From assembly GCA_005791855.1 (NCBI GenBank), contig SXUH01000319.1, forward strand, positions 1 to 17,879: a stretch of DNA of 17,879 bases, given 5' to 3'. This DNA is from Bdellovibrionales bacterium (GTDB lineage Bacteria; Bdellovibrionota; Bacteriovoracia; Bacteriovoracales; Bacteriovoracaceae). How positions within the stretch are numbered: the first letter of the stretch is position 1; each line of letters begins with the position of its first letter. The notes under the pieces are model-generated. The model saw only the letters and a program-made list of their open reading frames with translations, searched no databases and was not told the DNA's origin. Positions 6,494 to 15,300 of the stretch are shown piece by piece. A program made the position numbers and the translations under genes.

Positions 6494-7890
6494 AAGCTCC
6501 ACCCACCTTCGACCTCCTGGGCATCGGCCTTGGCCCCTCGAACCTGAGCCTCGCGGCCCTCGTCGCTCCTCTGCGGGAGCTCTCGGTGAAGTTCTGCGAG
6601 AGCAAGAAGGCCTTCGCCTGGCACCCGGAGCTCATGTTCAGCGACGCGACCATGCAGACCTCCTACCTGAAGGACCTCGTGACCCCCGTGGACCCGACCA
6701 ACCCGCACAGCTTCCTGAACTACCTGGTGAAGAAAGGCCGGTTCTACCACTTCGTGAACACCGACCGGAAGACCGTCAGCCGCCTGGAGTACGAGGACTA
6801 CGCCCGCTGGGTCTCGGAGGAACTGCGCCCCCACATCGACTTCGACTCCCCCGTCCTCTCCATCGAGCACCGGCAGGACCACTTCCACGTCTCGAAGAAA
6901 GACGGCGAATACACGGCGAAGAACCTCTGCCTCGCCACCGGGCCACAGCCCTGCGTCCCCGACTGCGCCAAAACTTTCCTGGGGCCCGAGGTCTTCCACG
7001 CGAAGTCTCCCCACCTCACCAGCTGCCGGATGGCCGGCAAGCGCGTGCTCATCGTCGGCGGCGGCCAGACGGGAGTCGAGGTCTTCCGGAACGCCCTGAA
7101 GGAGAAGTGGGGCCGGGCCCGGAGCCTCCAGCTCATCACGGGCCGGGAGAACTTGAGGCCCCTGGAGGAAGGGCCCTTCGTGGATGAGATCTACACGCCG
7201 AACTTCGTCGAGAAGTTCCACGGTCTCTCCCAGGAGAGCAAGGACGAGTTCACCGCCAAGCTCCTCCTCACGAGCGACGGGAATACCCCGGGCTACCTCC
7301 AGGCCTTCTACGAAGAGCTCTACCTCGACCGGTTCTACCAGAAGCAGTTCACCGACTACTCCATCTCCCCCCTGCGCTGGCTCAAGAAGGTCGAGAAGAA
7401 AAGTTCCTCTTACCGGGTCACGCTCTTCAACAAGCTCGAGGAGAAGTCCGAGGAGCTCGAGGCCGACCTCATCGTCCTCGCCACGGGTCTGCGGACCCAG
7501 CTCCCGCCGCTCCTCGACCGGCTCAAGGAGAAGATCGTCTTCGACGAGGAGAACAGGCCCCTGGTGGACCTCCACTACCGGCTCCGGGCCGACCTCGGGC
7601 CCAACCACATCTACGTCATGAACTTCAGCCGCCATGGCCACGGCATCGCCGATCCGCAGACGAGCCTCATGGCCTACCGGTCGGCGGTCATCGCCAACAG
7701 CCTCCTCGGCGCCCGCCGCTTCGAGGTGGCCCAGGCCCCCCTATTCTTAGATTTCTTCCACCAGGAGACCCAGCATGCGAACCTACCTAACCCTCTTCTC
7801 TATCCTCTTCAGTGCCAGCGCCTTTGCGCAGGAAAAGCTCGAAACCCGGATCTCCACTGGAGCCGTGGCGAGGAAGAAAGAAGTCATTGA
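6490..7890 (+). CDS. iucD: L-lysine/L-ornithine N-hydroxylase, IucD type
   Basis: 466 residues. This class of flavin monooxygenase uses FAD, NADPH and O2 to hydroxylate the side-chain amine of lysine (IucD) or ornithine (PvdA/SidA), the first step of hydroxamate siderophore synthesis. Visible motifs: FAD-binding GIGLGPSN (11-18), MQTSYLKDLVTPVDPTNPHS near residues 55-74, NADPH-binding VGGGQTG (189-195) and LATGL (330-334). The start at 6490 forms an ATGA overlap with iucC; the same frame is open far upstream, but that part is a shadow of iucC. Lysine versus ornithine cannot be settled by eye. The reading frame runs 116 bp into the next gene, and the last 38 or so residues do not look like IucD, so the natural stop may have been lost or shifted. 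Confidence 0.92.
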   Translation: MKAPPTFDLLGIGLGPSNLSLAALVAPLRELSVKFCESKKAFAWHPELMFSDATMQTSYLKDLVTPVDPTNPHSFLNYLVKKGRFYHFVNTDRKTVSRLEYEDYARWVSEELRPHIDFDSPVLSIEHRQDHFHVSKKDGEYTAKNLCLATGPQPCVPDCAKTFLGPEVFHAKSPHLTSCRMAGKRVLIVGGGQTGVEVFRNALKEKWGRARSLQLITGRENLRPLEEGPFVDEIYTPNFVEKFHGLSQESKDEFTAKLLLTSDGNTPGYLQAFYEELYLDRFYQKQFTDYSISPLRWLKKVEKKSSSYRVTLFNKLEEKSEELEADLIVLATGLRTQLPPLLDRLKEKIVFDEENRPLVDLHYRLRADLGPNHIYVMNFSRHGHGIADPQTSLMAYRSAVIANSLLGARRFEVAQAPLFLDFFHQETQHANLPNPLLYPLQCQRLCAGKARNPDLHWSRGEEERSH

Positions 7891-8716
7891 GAACCCGACC
7901 CTGAAGTCCCTCTCCGGGTCCCTCAACCGCTACAGCCTCTACTCCACCTTCGCCTACTACGGCGGCTCCCTCGAGAAGCCGGCGAGCGCCGAGAGGCCCA
8001 ACATCCTCAACGCGGCGGAGACGCCGAGCCTCGTGAACGTGGCCGGGAACCTCGGGATCAAGTACCGGCTGACGGAGAAGGACAACCTCTCCCTCCAGAT
8101 GGGGCTCTACTCGATCGCCCCGTTCCACTCGAGCTTCACCTCCGGGGACCCGCGGGTCCAGGCGGACTACGACAAGAACGGCCAGAACGTCGACGTCGAC
8201 GATCCGGTGGGGAGCTACTTCCGGACCTACACCATCGGCGGGCTCCAGAACATCTCCTTCCTGAAGTACCAGCACGTGACCCGCGGGATCTACCGGGACT
8301 TCGGCCTGAACTCCGTCTTGTCCTACAGCCACGCGGCCGCCTACAAGATCGCGCCCTTCGCCTACCTCGCGGCGTCCCTCACCTACGAGAACTACCAGTA
8401 CGACAAGAACGACGCCGTCTTCCGGGGCCGGACCATCCCCCTCGCCCCGCTGCAGACGGAGCACACCTTCCGGGGGAACCTCTCGGCCGAGGTCTACACC
8501 AGCGAGAAGGTCTCCTTCCGGCTGATCTCGGACGTCTTCTCCTACTTCCGGATGAAGAAGGAGCCGAAGTTCGAGCGGCGCGGGCTCCAGCAGACCGTGG
8601 CCATGACCTACTTCTTCAACCGGGACATCTCGCTCTCGCCGAACGTGCGCTTCATCGCCGAGGACATCCGGGTGGACCGGACGAACGTCGGCCTGACCCT
8701 GAACCTCAACCTCTAG
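7775..8716 (+). CDS. outer-membrane beta-barrel protein, last gene of the siderophore operon
   Basis: 313 residues. AGGAGA at 7763-7768 precedes the ATG, and a signal peptide (MRTYLTLFSILFSASAFA, then QEKLE) follows. The mature part is rich in alternating polar/aromatic strands (for example KYRLTEKDNLSLQMGLYSI, FAYLAASLTYENYQY, SFRLISDVFSYF) joined by charged loops. It ends in a strand VGLTLNLNL, typical of a barrel terminal strand, although Leu replaces the usual Phe. I estimate ten to fourteen strands. There is no plug domain, TonB box or receptor length (about 650-750 residues), so it is not an IutA-like TonB-dependent receptor. As the last gene of the siderophore operon it could help the siderophore cross the outer membrane in either direction; this is inference. 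No specific family recognised. Confidence 0.85.
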   Translation: MRTYLTLFSILFSASAFAQEKLETRISTGAVARKKEVIENPTLKSLSGSLNRYSLYSTFAYYGGSLEKPASAERPNILNAAETPSLVNVAGNLGIKYRLTEKDNLSLQMGLYSIAPFHSSFTSGDPRVQADYDKNGQNVDVDDPVGSYFRTYTIGGLQNISFLKYQHVTRGIYRDFGLNSVLSYSHAAAYKIAPFAYLAASLTYENYQYDKNDAVFRGRTIPLAPLQTEHTFRGNLSAEVYTSEKVSFRLISDVFSYFRMKKEPKFERRGLQQTVAMTYFFNRDISLSPNVRFIAEDIRVDRTNVGLTLNLNL

Positions 8717-8767
8717 GCAGTATGAATTTCTAACAAGGTCCCATCTAAATCATATCGAAATTGCGTT

Positions 8768-9091
8768 TCACGACGGTCTGTTCCCAACGCCCTTGAGATC
8801 GATGACCACCGAGACGCGGCTCCCGATGGCGAGCTTCTCCTTCTTCCGGACCATGGCCTTCACCGGCAGGAGATAGGCCGCGTGCTTCGTATCAAACCAG
8901 ATCGCCGTCTCCCAGGCCGTCTCTCCGATCACCGCCCGGATCTTCAACCGCCCCCAGCCCTCCTCGGACTCAGAATGGCTTCTTCGGATCTTCTTCGAGA
9001 GAAGCTCCGGGACGGTGACGAAGCACCAGCCTCCGCTGCCGGGCCCGCCGTGCATCCAGAGTTCGTTTTTAAATGAAATCTTTTGTTCCAT
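8768..9091 (-). CDS. DUF1905 family protein
   Basis: 107 residues, no signal peptide. The pattern GGPGSGGWCFVTVPELLSKK, then GWGRLKIRAVIGETAWETAI, then AAYLLPVKAMVRKKEKLAIG and a closing VSVVIDL strand matches the small beta-barrel DUF1905 family, whose biochemical role is unknown to me. An AGGATG ribosome-binding site precedes the ATG. It is divergent from the polysaccharide deacetylase with only 16 bp between the two start codons, so each promoter must lie inside the other gene or they are expressed from farther away. Confidence 0.85.
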   Translation of the reverse strand: MEQKISFKNELWMHGGPGSGGWCFVTVPELLSKKIRRSHSESEEGWGRLKIRAVIGETAWETAIWFDTKHAAYLLPVKAMVRKKEKLAIGSRVSVVIDLKGVGNRPS

Positions 9092-9107
9092 GGGCTACCA
9101 TCCTACT

Positions 9108-10010
9108 ATGGCCTACATAAAAATTCTCTTTGTTTATCTCATCGTCTGCCGGGCCTTCGCCGCTGAGGTGTCTATCACGATTGATGACCCGAGCCTCGAC
9201 TCCGGCGCTCCCTTCACCGCAGATCAAAGGAATTCCCGGATCCTCGAAGCACTTAGGAAGCACCAGGCGCAGGCCCTCCTCTTCGTCTGTGGGAAGCGGG
9301 TGGACTCGGCTAAGGGCCGGGCACTGCTTCGGACCTGGGGGCAGGCCGGACATTGGATCGGAAACCACAGCTACTCTCACGAGAACTACGGTTCCGCGGG
9401 CCAGGGCTTCGAGGAGTTTTCCTTGGACGTCCAGAAAGGTGAAACTGTGATAAAGGATCTCCCTGGCTTCCGGAGAATCTTCCGCTTCCCCTACCTTAAG
9501 GAAGGGAACACGGCCTCGAAGCGCGACCGGATGCGGTCGTTTCTGGAGAAGTCGGGCTATTCGCAGGGCTACGTCACCATCGACGCCTCCGATTGGTACG
9601 TCAGCGATCGCCTCCGGGAACGGCTCAAGAAAAATCCCAAGGCAGACCTCGCGCCCTACCGGAACTTCTACCTGAGGCACATCTGGGAGCGGTCCCAGTT
9701 TTACAACGGTCTCTCCGAGAAGGTCCTCGGCCGGGAGGTTAAGCACACCCTCCTCCTCCATCACAATACGCTGAACGCCCTCTTCCTTGATGATCTCCTG
9801 AGGATGTTCAAGGAAAAGGGATGGAAGATCATCTCCGCGAAAGACGCCAGCAGTGACCCGGTCTTCAAGGCTGCCCCGAAGATCGTCCCCGCAGGCGAGA
9901 GCGTCCTCTGGGCCATCGCCAAGGAGTCTGGGAAGTTCGATCCGATCTTACGGTACCCGGCCGAGGACGGGGTCTATGAAAAGGTAGAGATGGATCGCCT
10001 CGGCCTCTAG
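9108..10010 (+). CDS. secreted polysaccharide deacetylase (NodB domain)
   Basis: 300 residues from the ATG at 9108, chosen because it opens a signal peptide (MAYIKILFVYLIVCRAFA, then AEVSITIDD). In-frame ATGs at 9015 and 9090 would add a non-signal N-terminus over the divergent gene. No clear ribosome-binding site precedes any of them. NodB motifs: TIDDP (24-28; Asp26/Asp27 give the catalytic base and a metal ligand), GNHSYSH (85-91; His87 and His91 metal ligands), FRFPY (125-129), TIDASDW (157-163) and LLLHHN (215-220). The family removes N-acetyl groups from chitin oligomers, peptidoglycan or exopolysaccharide in a metal-dependent way. An about 50-residue tail after the barrel ends in LRYPAEDGVYEKVEMDRLGL. 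It meets the thioredoxin-like gene tail to tail with a 4-bp overlap. Confidence 0.9.
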   Translation: MAYIKILFVYLIVCRAFAAEVSITIDDPSLDSGAPFTADQRNSRILEALRKHQAQALLFVCGKRVDSAKGRALLRTWGQAGHWIGNHSYSHENYGSAGQGFEEFSLDVQKGETVIKDLPGFRRIFRFPYLKEGNTASKRDRMRSFLEKSGYSQGYVTIDASDWYVSDRLRERLKKNPKADLAPYRNFYLRHIWERSQFYNGLSEKVLGREVKHTLLLHHNTLNALFLDDLLRMFKEKGWKIISAKDASSDPVFKAAPKIVPAGESVLWAIAKESGKFDPILRYPAEDGVYEKVEMDRLGL

Positions 10011-10315
10011 CCTAAAAACGACTCGAGCTCCGCCAAGCGATCCGCCCCGACGAGGAGAGCCTTCTTCCCAGTCGCAGCCTCGATGCGAAGGAGCGCCGGA
10101 ACTCCGATCAGATGCAGCTCCTGGACCCGGGGATCTTCGGAGACGTCGAGGGAGTAGATCTCCAAGCTCCCTGTCCGGGAGACGTACTCCTCGATCTCCC
10201 GACCCATCAGGCTGCAGTAGGGACACCCGGTTTCGTAGATCAGGAGGAACTTCGCAGTTCCCCGGGCACTGATCCGGTAGAACTCCTCTAGTGAAGCTAG
10301 TCGATGAAATTGCAT
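10007..10315 (-). CDS. thioredoxin-like protein
   Basis: 102 residues, no signal peptide. It has the thioredoxin order: a strand KFLLIYETG, the active site CPYC (31-34), a helix, a strand LEIYSLDV and the cis-proline site GVPALLRI (Pro73). The CPYC pair is the one usual in glutaredoxins, but the length and the DVSEDP...GVP spacing look more like a thioredoxin-fold reductase. A cytosolic thiol-disulfide role is likely; partner unknown. The start overlaps by 19 bp the end of the exported cysteine protein gene transcribed before it, so the two form an operon. Confidence 0.82.
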   Translation of the reverse strand: MQFHRLASLEEFYRISARGTAKFLLIYETGCPYCSLMGREIEEYVSRTGSLEIYSLDVSEDPRVQELHLIGVPALLRIEAATGKKALLVGADRLAELESFLG

Positions 10316-10668
10316 CGAAGAGGGAGCTTCCCTTCACCAGGAAGCCTGACGAATCCGGGAGTTACCCTGGAGGCGACTTTCGAGAGCGTGACCTGGGCCC
10401 TGAAGGGTTTGCCTTCGTAGAGGCCCCAGATGTGGAGGACCCCGTTCTTCACGGCGAACTTCTCTTCTTTGAAGTAGTCGAAGTAGCCGTTCCCCTCGAC
10501 CGCGACGACCTTCGAGTCTTTGACGTCGATGTGAAACATCTGATCTTCGCAGGCGTGGTTCGTCGGACAGTTGTAGTTCAAGTCGCAGTAGAAATCACGC
10601 AAGGCTTGCGCCGACGCGACCTGGACTTGAAGGGTAAGGACGAACAAAAGCACCACGAGCCTGAGCAT
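10297..10668 (-). CDS. exported protein with four cysteines, unknown function
   Basis: 123 residues with a Sec signal peptide (MLRLVVLLFVLTLQVQVASA, then QALRDF). The mature part, about 103 residues, has a cysteine-rich start (FYCDLNYNCP, HACEDQ), a beta-rich middle and a final RCNFID, allowing two disulfides. I recognise no family. It is the first gene of a two-gene unit with the thioredoxin-like protein, overlapping it by 19 bp; the pairing of a disulfide-capable exported protein with a thiol reductase is suggestive only, since the reductase appears cytosolic. Confidence 0.78.
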   Translation of the reverse strand: MLRLVVLLFVLTLQVQVASAQALRDFYCDLNYNCPTNHACEDQMFHIDVKDSKVVAVEGNGYFDYFKEEKFAVKNGVLHIWGLYEGKPFRAQVTLSKVASRVTPGFVRLPGEGKLPLRCNFID

Positions 10669-10704
10669 AAAAAAGTTCTCACTTTTGATTGTTGAAGATG
10701 CTCA

Positions 10705-10733
10705 TATTTACACCTTCCTCTTGCCCAACTCAA
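10705..10733 (-). promoter_or_regulatory. candidate promoter of the exported-protein/thioredoxin unit
   Basis: On the minus strand TTGAGT (10733-10728) and TAAATA (10710-10705) are 17 bp apart, about 37 bp before the ATG at 10668. The -10 box is only a partial consensus match. Confidence 0.35.
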
Positions 10734-10828
10734 TTCCTAACTTCATTGAAGATCAGCGTCATTTTCTCTGACCCATAATTTTTTTTATTGAGCACTTCCT
10801 CAACACGATATTGCCTAAAGCCACCGTC

Positions 10829-10857
10829 GATGATTAGATGCGTGCATGCTAATCATC
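10829..10857. repeat. perfect 9-bp inverted repeat around the TolC-like start codon
   Basis: GATGATTAG (10829-10837) and CTAATCATC (10849-10857) are perfect reverse complements separated by 11 bp. The ATG at 10846-10848 is the last three bases of the loop, and the right arm encodes residues 2-4. It could be a regulator-binding site over the transcription start or an RNA hairpin presenting the start codon. No Shine-Dalgarno sequence is visible upstream of this ATG. Confidence 0.55.
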
Positions 10858-12318
10858 ATTGCTTTATTCGCGTGGACGGCGCATGCCAGTCCCCTTGTTA
10901 TTACTGAGAAAACTCTAGCCTCAATGGCGCAGAACTCCTCGCCCGAACTCAGTAAGATCCAGGCTCAGTTACTCTCCTCAGTCACTCAGGGACATGCCCT
11001 CAATGAGAAGTACGGCCCCGAGCTCTATGGCCGAGGTAGCTATGCGGAAACCCAGGAAAGGCCCATCATTGCTTTCCTCCCGGTCTTCTCGCCACTCAAA
11101 CAGGCCCAGCTGGGAGTCCGGCAGAAGTTCAAGAAAGGCTTCGAAGCCCAGCTCCAGGTTTCCACCGACCAGCGGTCCGCCAACTCCGCCGTCTCGGGGA
11201 AGTACCGGGACGTGACCACCAACATCCTGAGCCTCACCGTCCAGATGGACCTGTGGAAGGATCTCTTCGGAGCTCTCTCGGAGGCGGAACTCAACCAGAG
11301 CGCGGTCGCGGTGAAGCAGGCCAAGATCGAGGAAGACATCAGCAAGAAGGCCCTCCTCATCACCGTCCGCCGGCTCTTCTGGAACCTCGTCGCCAACAGC
11401 GAGCAGACCCGCATCGCGGCCCGCCTCGAGGAAGACGCCAAGAAGCAGCTCGCCGATTCCCGCCGGAGACTCTCCAAATCCATCGGCGACACCGGAGACG
11501 TGGCCCGCTACGAAGCCCAGCTCGCTCAGCGCCGGGGCCAGCTGCTCCTCCTCTCCTACCAGAAGGAATCTCTGCTCAAGACCTTGAAGACCCTCCTCCC
11601 CGACCTCGGTGGGAAGGAGATCACGGTCAAGGGCTACGACATCGACCAGACCATCAAAGCGGTCTTCACCTGCGCCCAGGTCATCACCGGCGCGCCGAAG
11701 GTCCCCTGGACCTTCACCCGCTACGACGAGGTCCTGGAGCTCCTGAAGGAGCAGAAATCCCTCCAGCGGAACATCAACAAGCGCTACTCGGACGTGGACC
11801 TGTAGCTCTTCGGAACCGCCAAGAGCACCGGCGTGGGCAGCAATCCCAGCGGAGTTGGAAGCTACCGCGGAAGCTACGGGAGCGCCTTCGACGACATGGA
11901 GAACAACAACCGCACCGGCTACGAAGTGGGCCTCGCCGTCTCCCTTCCACTTGGAAACGCAAGGGAAGAGACTAAGAAGTCGCGGATCCTCTTCGACGAG
12001 GCCCGGCTGGATTCCCAGATCAAGGGCTACGACGCCCAGATCGCGAGCACCCACGAGGAACTCTCGAAGTCCATGGCCCTCATCGGCCAGGTCATCGAAG
12101 CCCAGAAGCAAAACACGGCGGCCCTCCAGCGCCGGCTCAAGGTCATGCAGCAGAAGTACGCCTCCGCCCGGGTCTCCGTGACGGACCTCCTGCTGGACCA
12201 GGACGCCCTCCTGAGCTCCGAGCTCTCCTCGGTGGACTACCAGCTCCAGGTGCTCAACGTGCTCTTCGACTACCTCATGGTGTTCACCGACACCCCCTGC
12301 GACTTCAATAGGATCTAA
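10846..12318 (+). pseudogene. TolC-family outer-membrane efflux protein interrupted by an in-frame TAG
   Basis: The same frame runs 490 codons from the ATG at 10846 to the TAA at 12316-12318, a normal TolC length, but codon 320 is TAG (11803-11805). The first part has a signal peptide (MLIIIALFAWTAHA) and the first structural repeat with long helices (residues about 120-250). The second part, starting LFGTAKSTG right after the stop, holds a barrel segment (GYEVGLAVSLPLG) and the second coiled-coil helices through VTDLLLDQDALLSSE. The protein half after the stop reads without frame change, so this is one gene with a single nonsense codon, or a base error. Partner pump gene follows after 2 bp. 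Upstream in-frame codons end at a TGA at 10831, so 10846 is the first usable ATG. If not suppressed, no trimeric tunnel would form from the 319-residue fragment. Confidence 0.82.
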
Positions 12319-12320
12319 CC

Positions 12321-15300
12321 ATGGACTTTCTGGTCAACTTCTTCATCCGTAACTTCAAACTGACCATCGTCCTCACCTTCTTCCTGGTGATCCTCGGGGC
12401 CCAGGGTCTCCTGCGGATGAACTCCGAAGCCTGGCCCCAGGTCGACTTCGCCACCGCCGTGATCACCACCCAGTACAAGGGCGCGTCTCCCGAAGACATC
12501 GAAGCGCTCATCACCAAGCCCATCGAGGACGAGATCCGCACCGTGAGCGGCCTCAAGGACGTGAAGTCCACCTCCCAGTCGGGCCTCTCCATGATCATGG
12601 TCCGGATCGACATGGACAACGTCGACGAAGACGAGGTGATGGACGACCTCCAGAAGGCCGTCCAGCGGGTCTCGAAGCTCCCCTCGGACCTCGAGCAGCA
12701 GCCGAAGTTCGTCGAGCTCAAGTCCGACGAGTTCCCCGCCATCGAGATCGCCGTCATCGGCTCCGGAGAGAAGCGCCAGCGCGACGCCATCGCCGACCTG
12801 CTGAAGGACGAGATCGAGGACATCCCCGCCGCCAAGGAAGTCCGACCGACGGGGTTCCGGGAACGGGAATTCACCATCGAGCTCGACCGGGTGAAGATGG
12901 ACCAGCTCCACATCGGCGTCACCGAAGTCCTGGGCAAGCTCCAGAGCCGCAACGTCTCCATCCCCGGCGGGGACATGGAGAAGGGCAAGCACAAGGACCT
13001 GGTGAAGCTCGAAGCCAAGGTCAAAGACGTCAAGGACCTGCGGGACCTCGTGGTCCGGTCGAACATCAACGGCCAGGCGGTCCTCCTGGGGGACATCGCC
13101 CGGATCGAAGACGGCGCGGAGGAGCCGCGGACCCTGGCTAACTACAACGGCGAGGAAGCCGTCCTCCTCACGGTGAACAAGAAGTCCGGCGCCGACACGC
13201 TGAAGCTCGCGGCGGAGGTCCGGGAGCTCATCAAGCGCTACGAAAAAACCTGGAAGGGCAAGGCGCGGTTCAAGGCGTACTACGACGAGGGGAACCTCGT
13301 CGACGACAAGCTCTCCACCCTCTCGAACAACGCGCTCTCGGGCCTCTTCCTCCTCTTCGTGTTCCTGCTGATCTTCATGCCCGGCTGGATCGGCGTCATG
13401 GCGGGCCTCTCGCTCCCCATCGGGATCATGGCGACCTTCGGGCTCATGCCGGCCTTCGGCCTGAACCTCGACTCCATGTCCATCCTCGCCTTCATCATCG
13501 CCATGGGGAACCTGGTGGACAACTCCATCGTCATCACCGACAACTTCATCAACCTGCGCCGGGAAGGCATGGACATCATCCCCGCCGTGGAGCGCTCGGT
13601 GAAGGAGCTCTGGGCCCCGATCACCGCCACGGTCCTCACCACCATCGCTTCCTTCCTCCCGATGCTCGTCACCAAGGGCATCATGGGCGAGTTCATCCGC
13701 CCGATCCCGATCGTCGTGTCCCTCGCCCTCGTGGTCTCCCTCGTCGAGAGCTTCTTCCTCCTCCCGATGCGCCTGGTGTTCGTCGGGAAGAAGGTGAAGA
13801 AGGAAACGGGTGACAAGTCCCACTGGTTCGACCGCTGGAAGCAGAAGTTCGAAGTCTTCATGCGCTGGGTGGTCACCCACCGCTACCTCACCGTCGGCGG
13901 CTGCCTGGGGCTCATCCTCGCCTCCTTCCTGCTGATGGTCTTCGGGAACAAGTTCGTCCTCTTCCCGGCCGAGCAGATCGAAGTCTACTCGGTGCGGATC
14001 GAAGCTCCCCGCGGGACGAGCATCGAGACCACCGCCGGCTACGCGGCCGAGCTCTCCCGGGAGATCCTGAAGCGCACGCCGGAGTGGACCAGAGAAGTCA
14101 CGGGCCGCGCCGGGACGTCGAAGTTCGCCCCCGACGACCCCAAGGGCGGCGACGGCGACTCCCAGGGCCTGATCCTCATCTACGCCAACGACTTCGCTAA
14201 GTTCAACGTCCCCCACACGCAGTACCTGGGGGAGCTCCGGAAGATCGACACGAAGAAGTACGGGACCGTCACCTTCGAAGAGCTCATCAACGGCCCCCCC
14301 GTGGGCTCTCCCATCAACGCCACCTTCCGCTCGGATAACCCCGAGTCCCTCCAGGCGGTGCTCGACCACATGCTCGCGCGCCTGGGGCCCATCAAGGGTG
14401 TGATGGACCTCAAGGTCGACGACGTGGTGGACGCCGACGAGGTGCTGGTGAACCTCAACTACAAGGAAGCCGACACCCGGGGCGTGAGCGTGGCCGACGT
14501 GGGGACCACCCTCCGCACGGCCCTCGGCGGGATCTACGTCTCCGAGGTCACCCTGAACAACAAGGAGGTGAACCTCAACGTGAAGTTCCAGGACACCTAC
14601 AAGACGTCGCCGAAGGAGCTCGGGGAGATCAAGATCATGGACCGGCAGGGAAACCTCATCCCCCTCGGCGCCATCGCGAAGTTCGAGGCGCGGAAGGGGA
14701 CTCCGCAGGTCAAGCGCTTCGACTTCAAGCGGGCCCGGACCGTCGTCGGGAACATCGACGAGAAGCTCGTCACCGCCTACGACGTGAACCAGGTGATCAA
14801 GAAGGAGTGGGCCCAGCTCACGACCCGGTACCCGGACGTCTCCCTGGTCTTCGGCGGGGTCGAGGAGAGCACCCAGGAGAGCATGCAGTCCCTCTTCGCC
14901 GCCCTCGTCCTGGCCATCGTCGGGATCTTCGCGCTCCTGGTGTTCATGTTCCACTCGTTCCTGCGGCCCTTCATCATCATGATGACGATCCCGCTGGGCT
15001 TCATCGGCTTCTCCGTCGCCTTCTTCCTCCACGGCAAGCCCATCTCCTTCCTCGCCCTCATCGGGATCATCGGCCTCACCGGGATCATCGTGAACTCCGG
15101 CATCGTCCTCATCGAGTTCATCGAGCTCGCGCGTAAGGACGGCATGTCGCTGGAGGAGGCGCTGGTGAAGGCGTCCTCGCAGCGGCTCCTCGCCGTGGTC
15201 GCGACGGCCTTCTCCACCATGCTGGGCCTCTTCCCGACCGCCTACGGGATCGGCGGACAGGACCAGATGCTCATCCCGATCACGCTCGCCATGGCCTGGG

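Noticed and set aside
4859..6502. Minus-strand open frame of 547 codons opposite iucC
   Set aside because: Biased composition and no motifs, while the plus strand has all NIS synthetase motifs.
11803..11805. TAG read as a sense codon (genetic code change or programmed recoding)
   Set aside because: TAG is the ordinary stop of several genes here (fused synthetase, barrel, deacetylase, cytochrome), and I see no stimulatory structure next to it.
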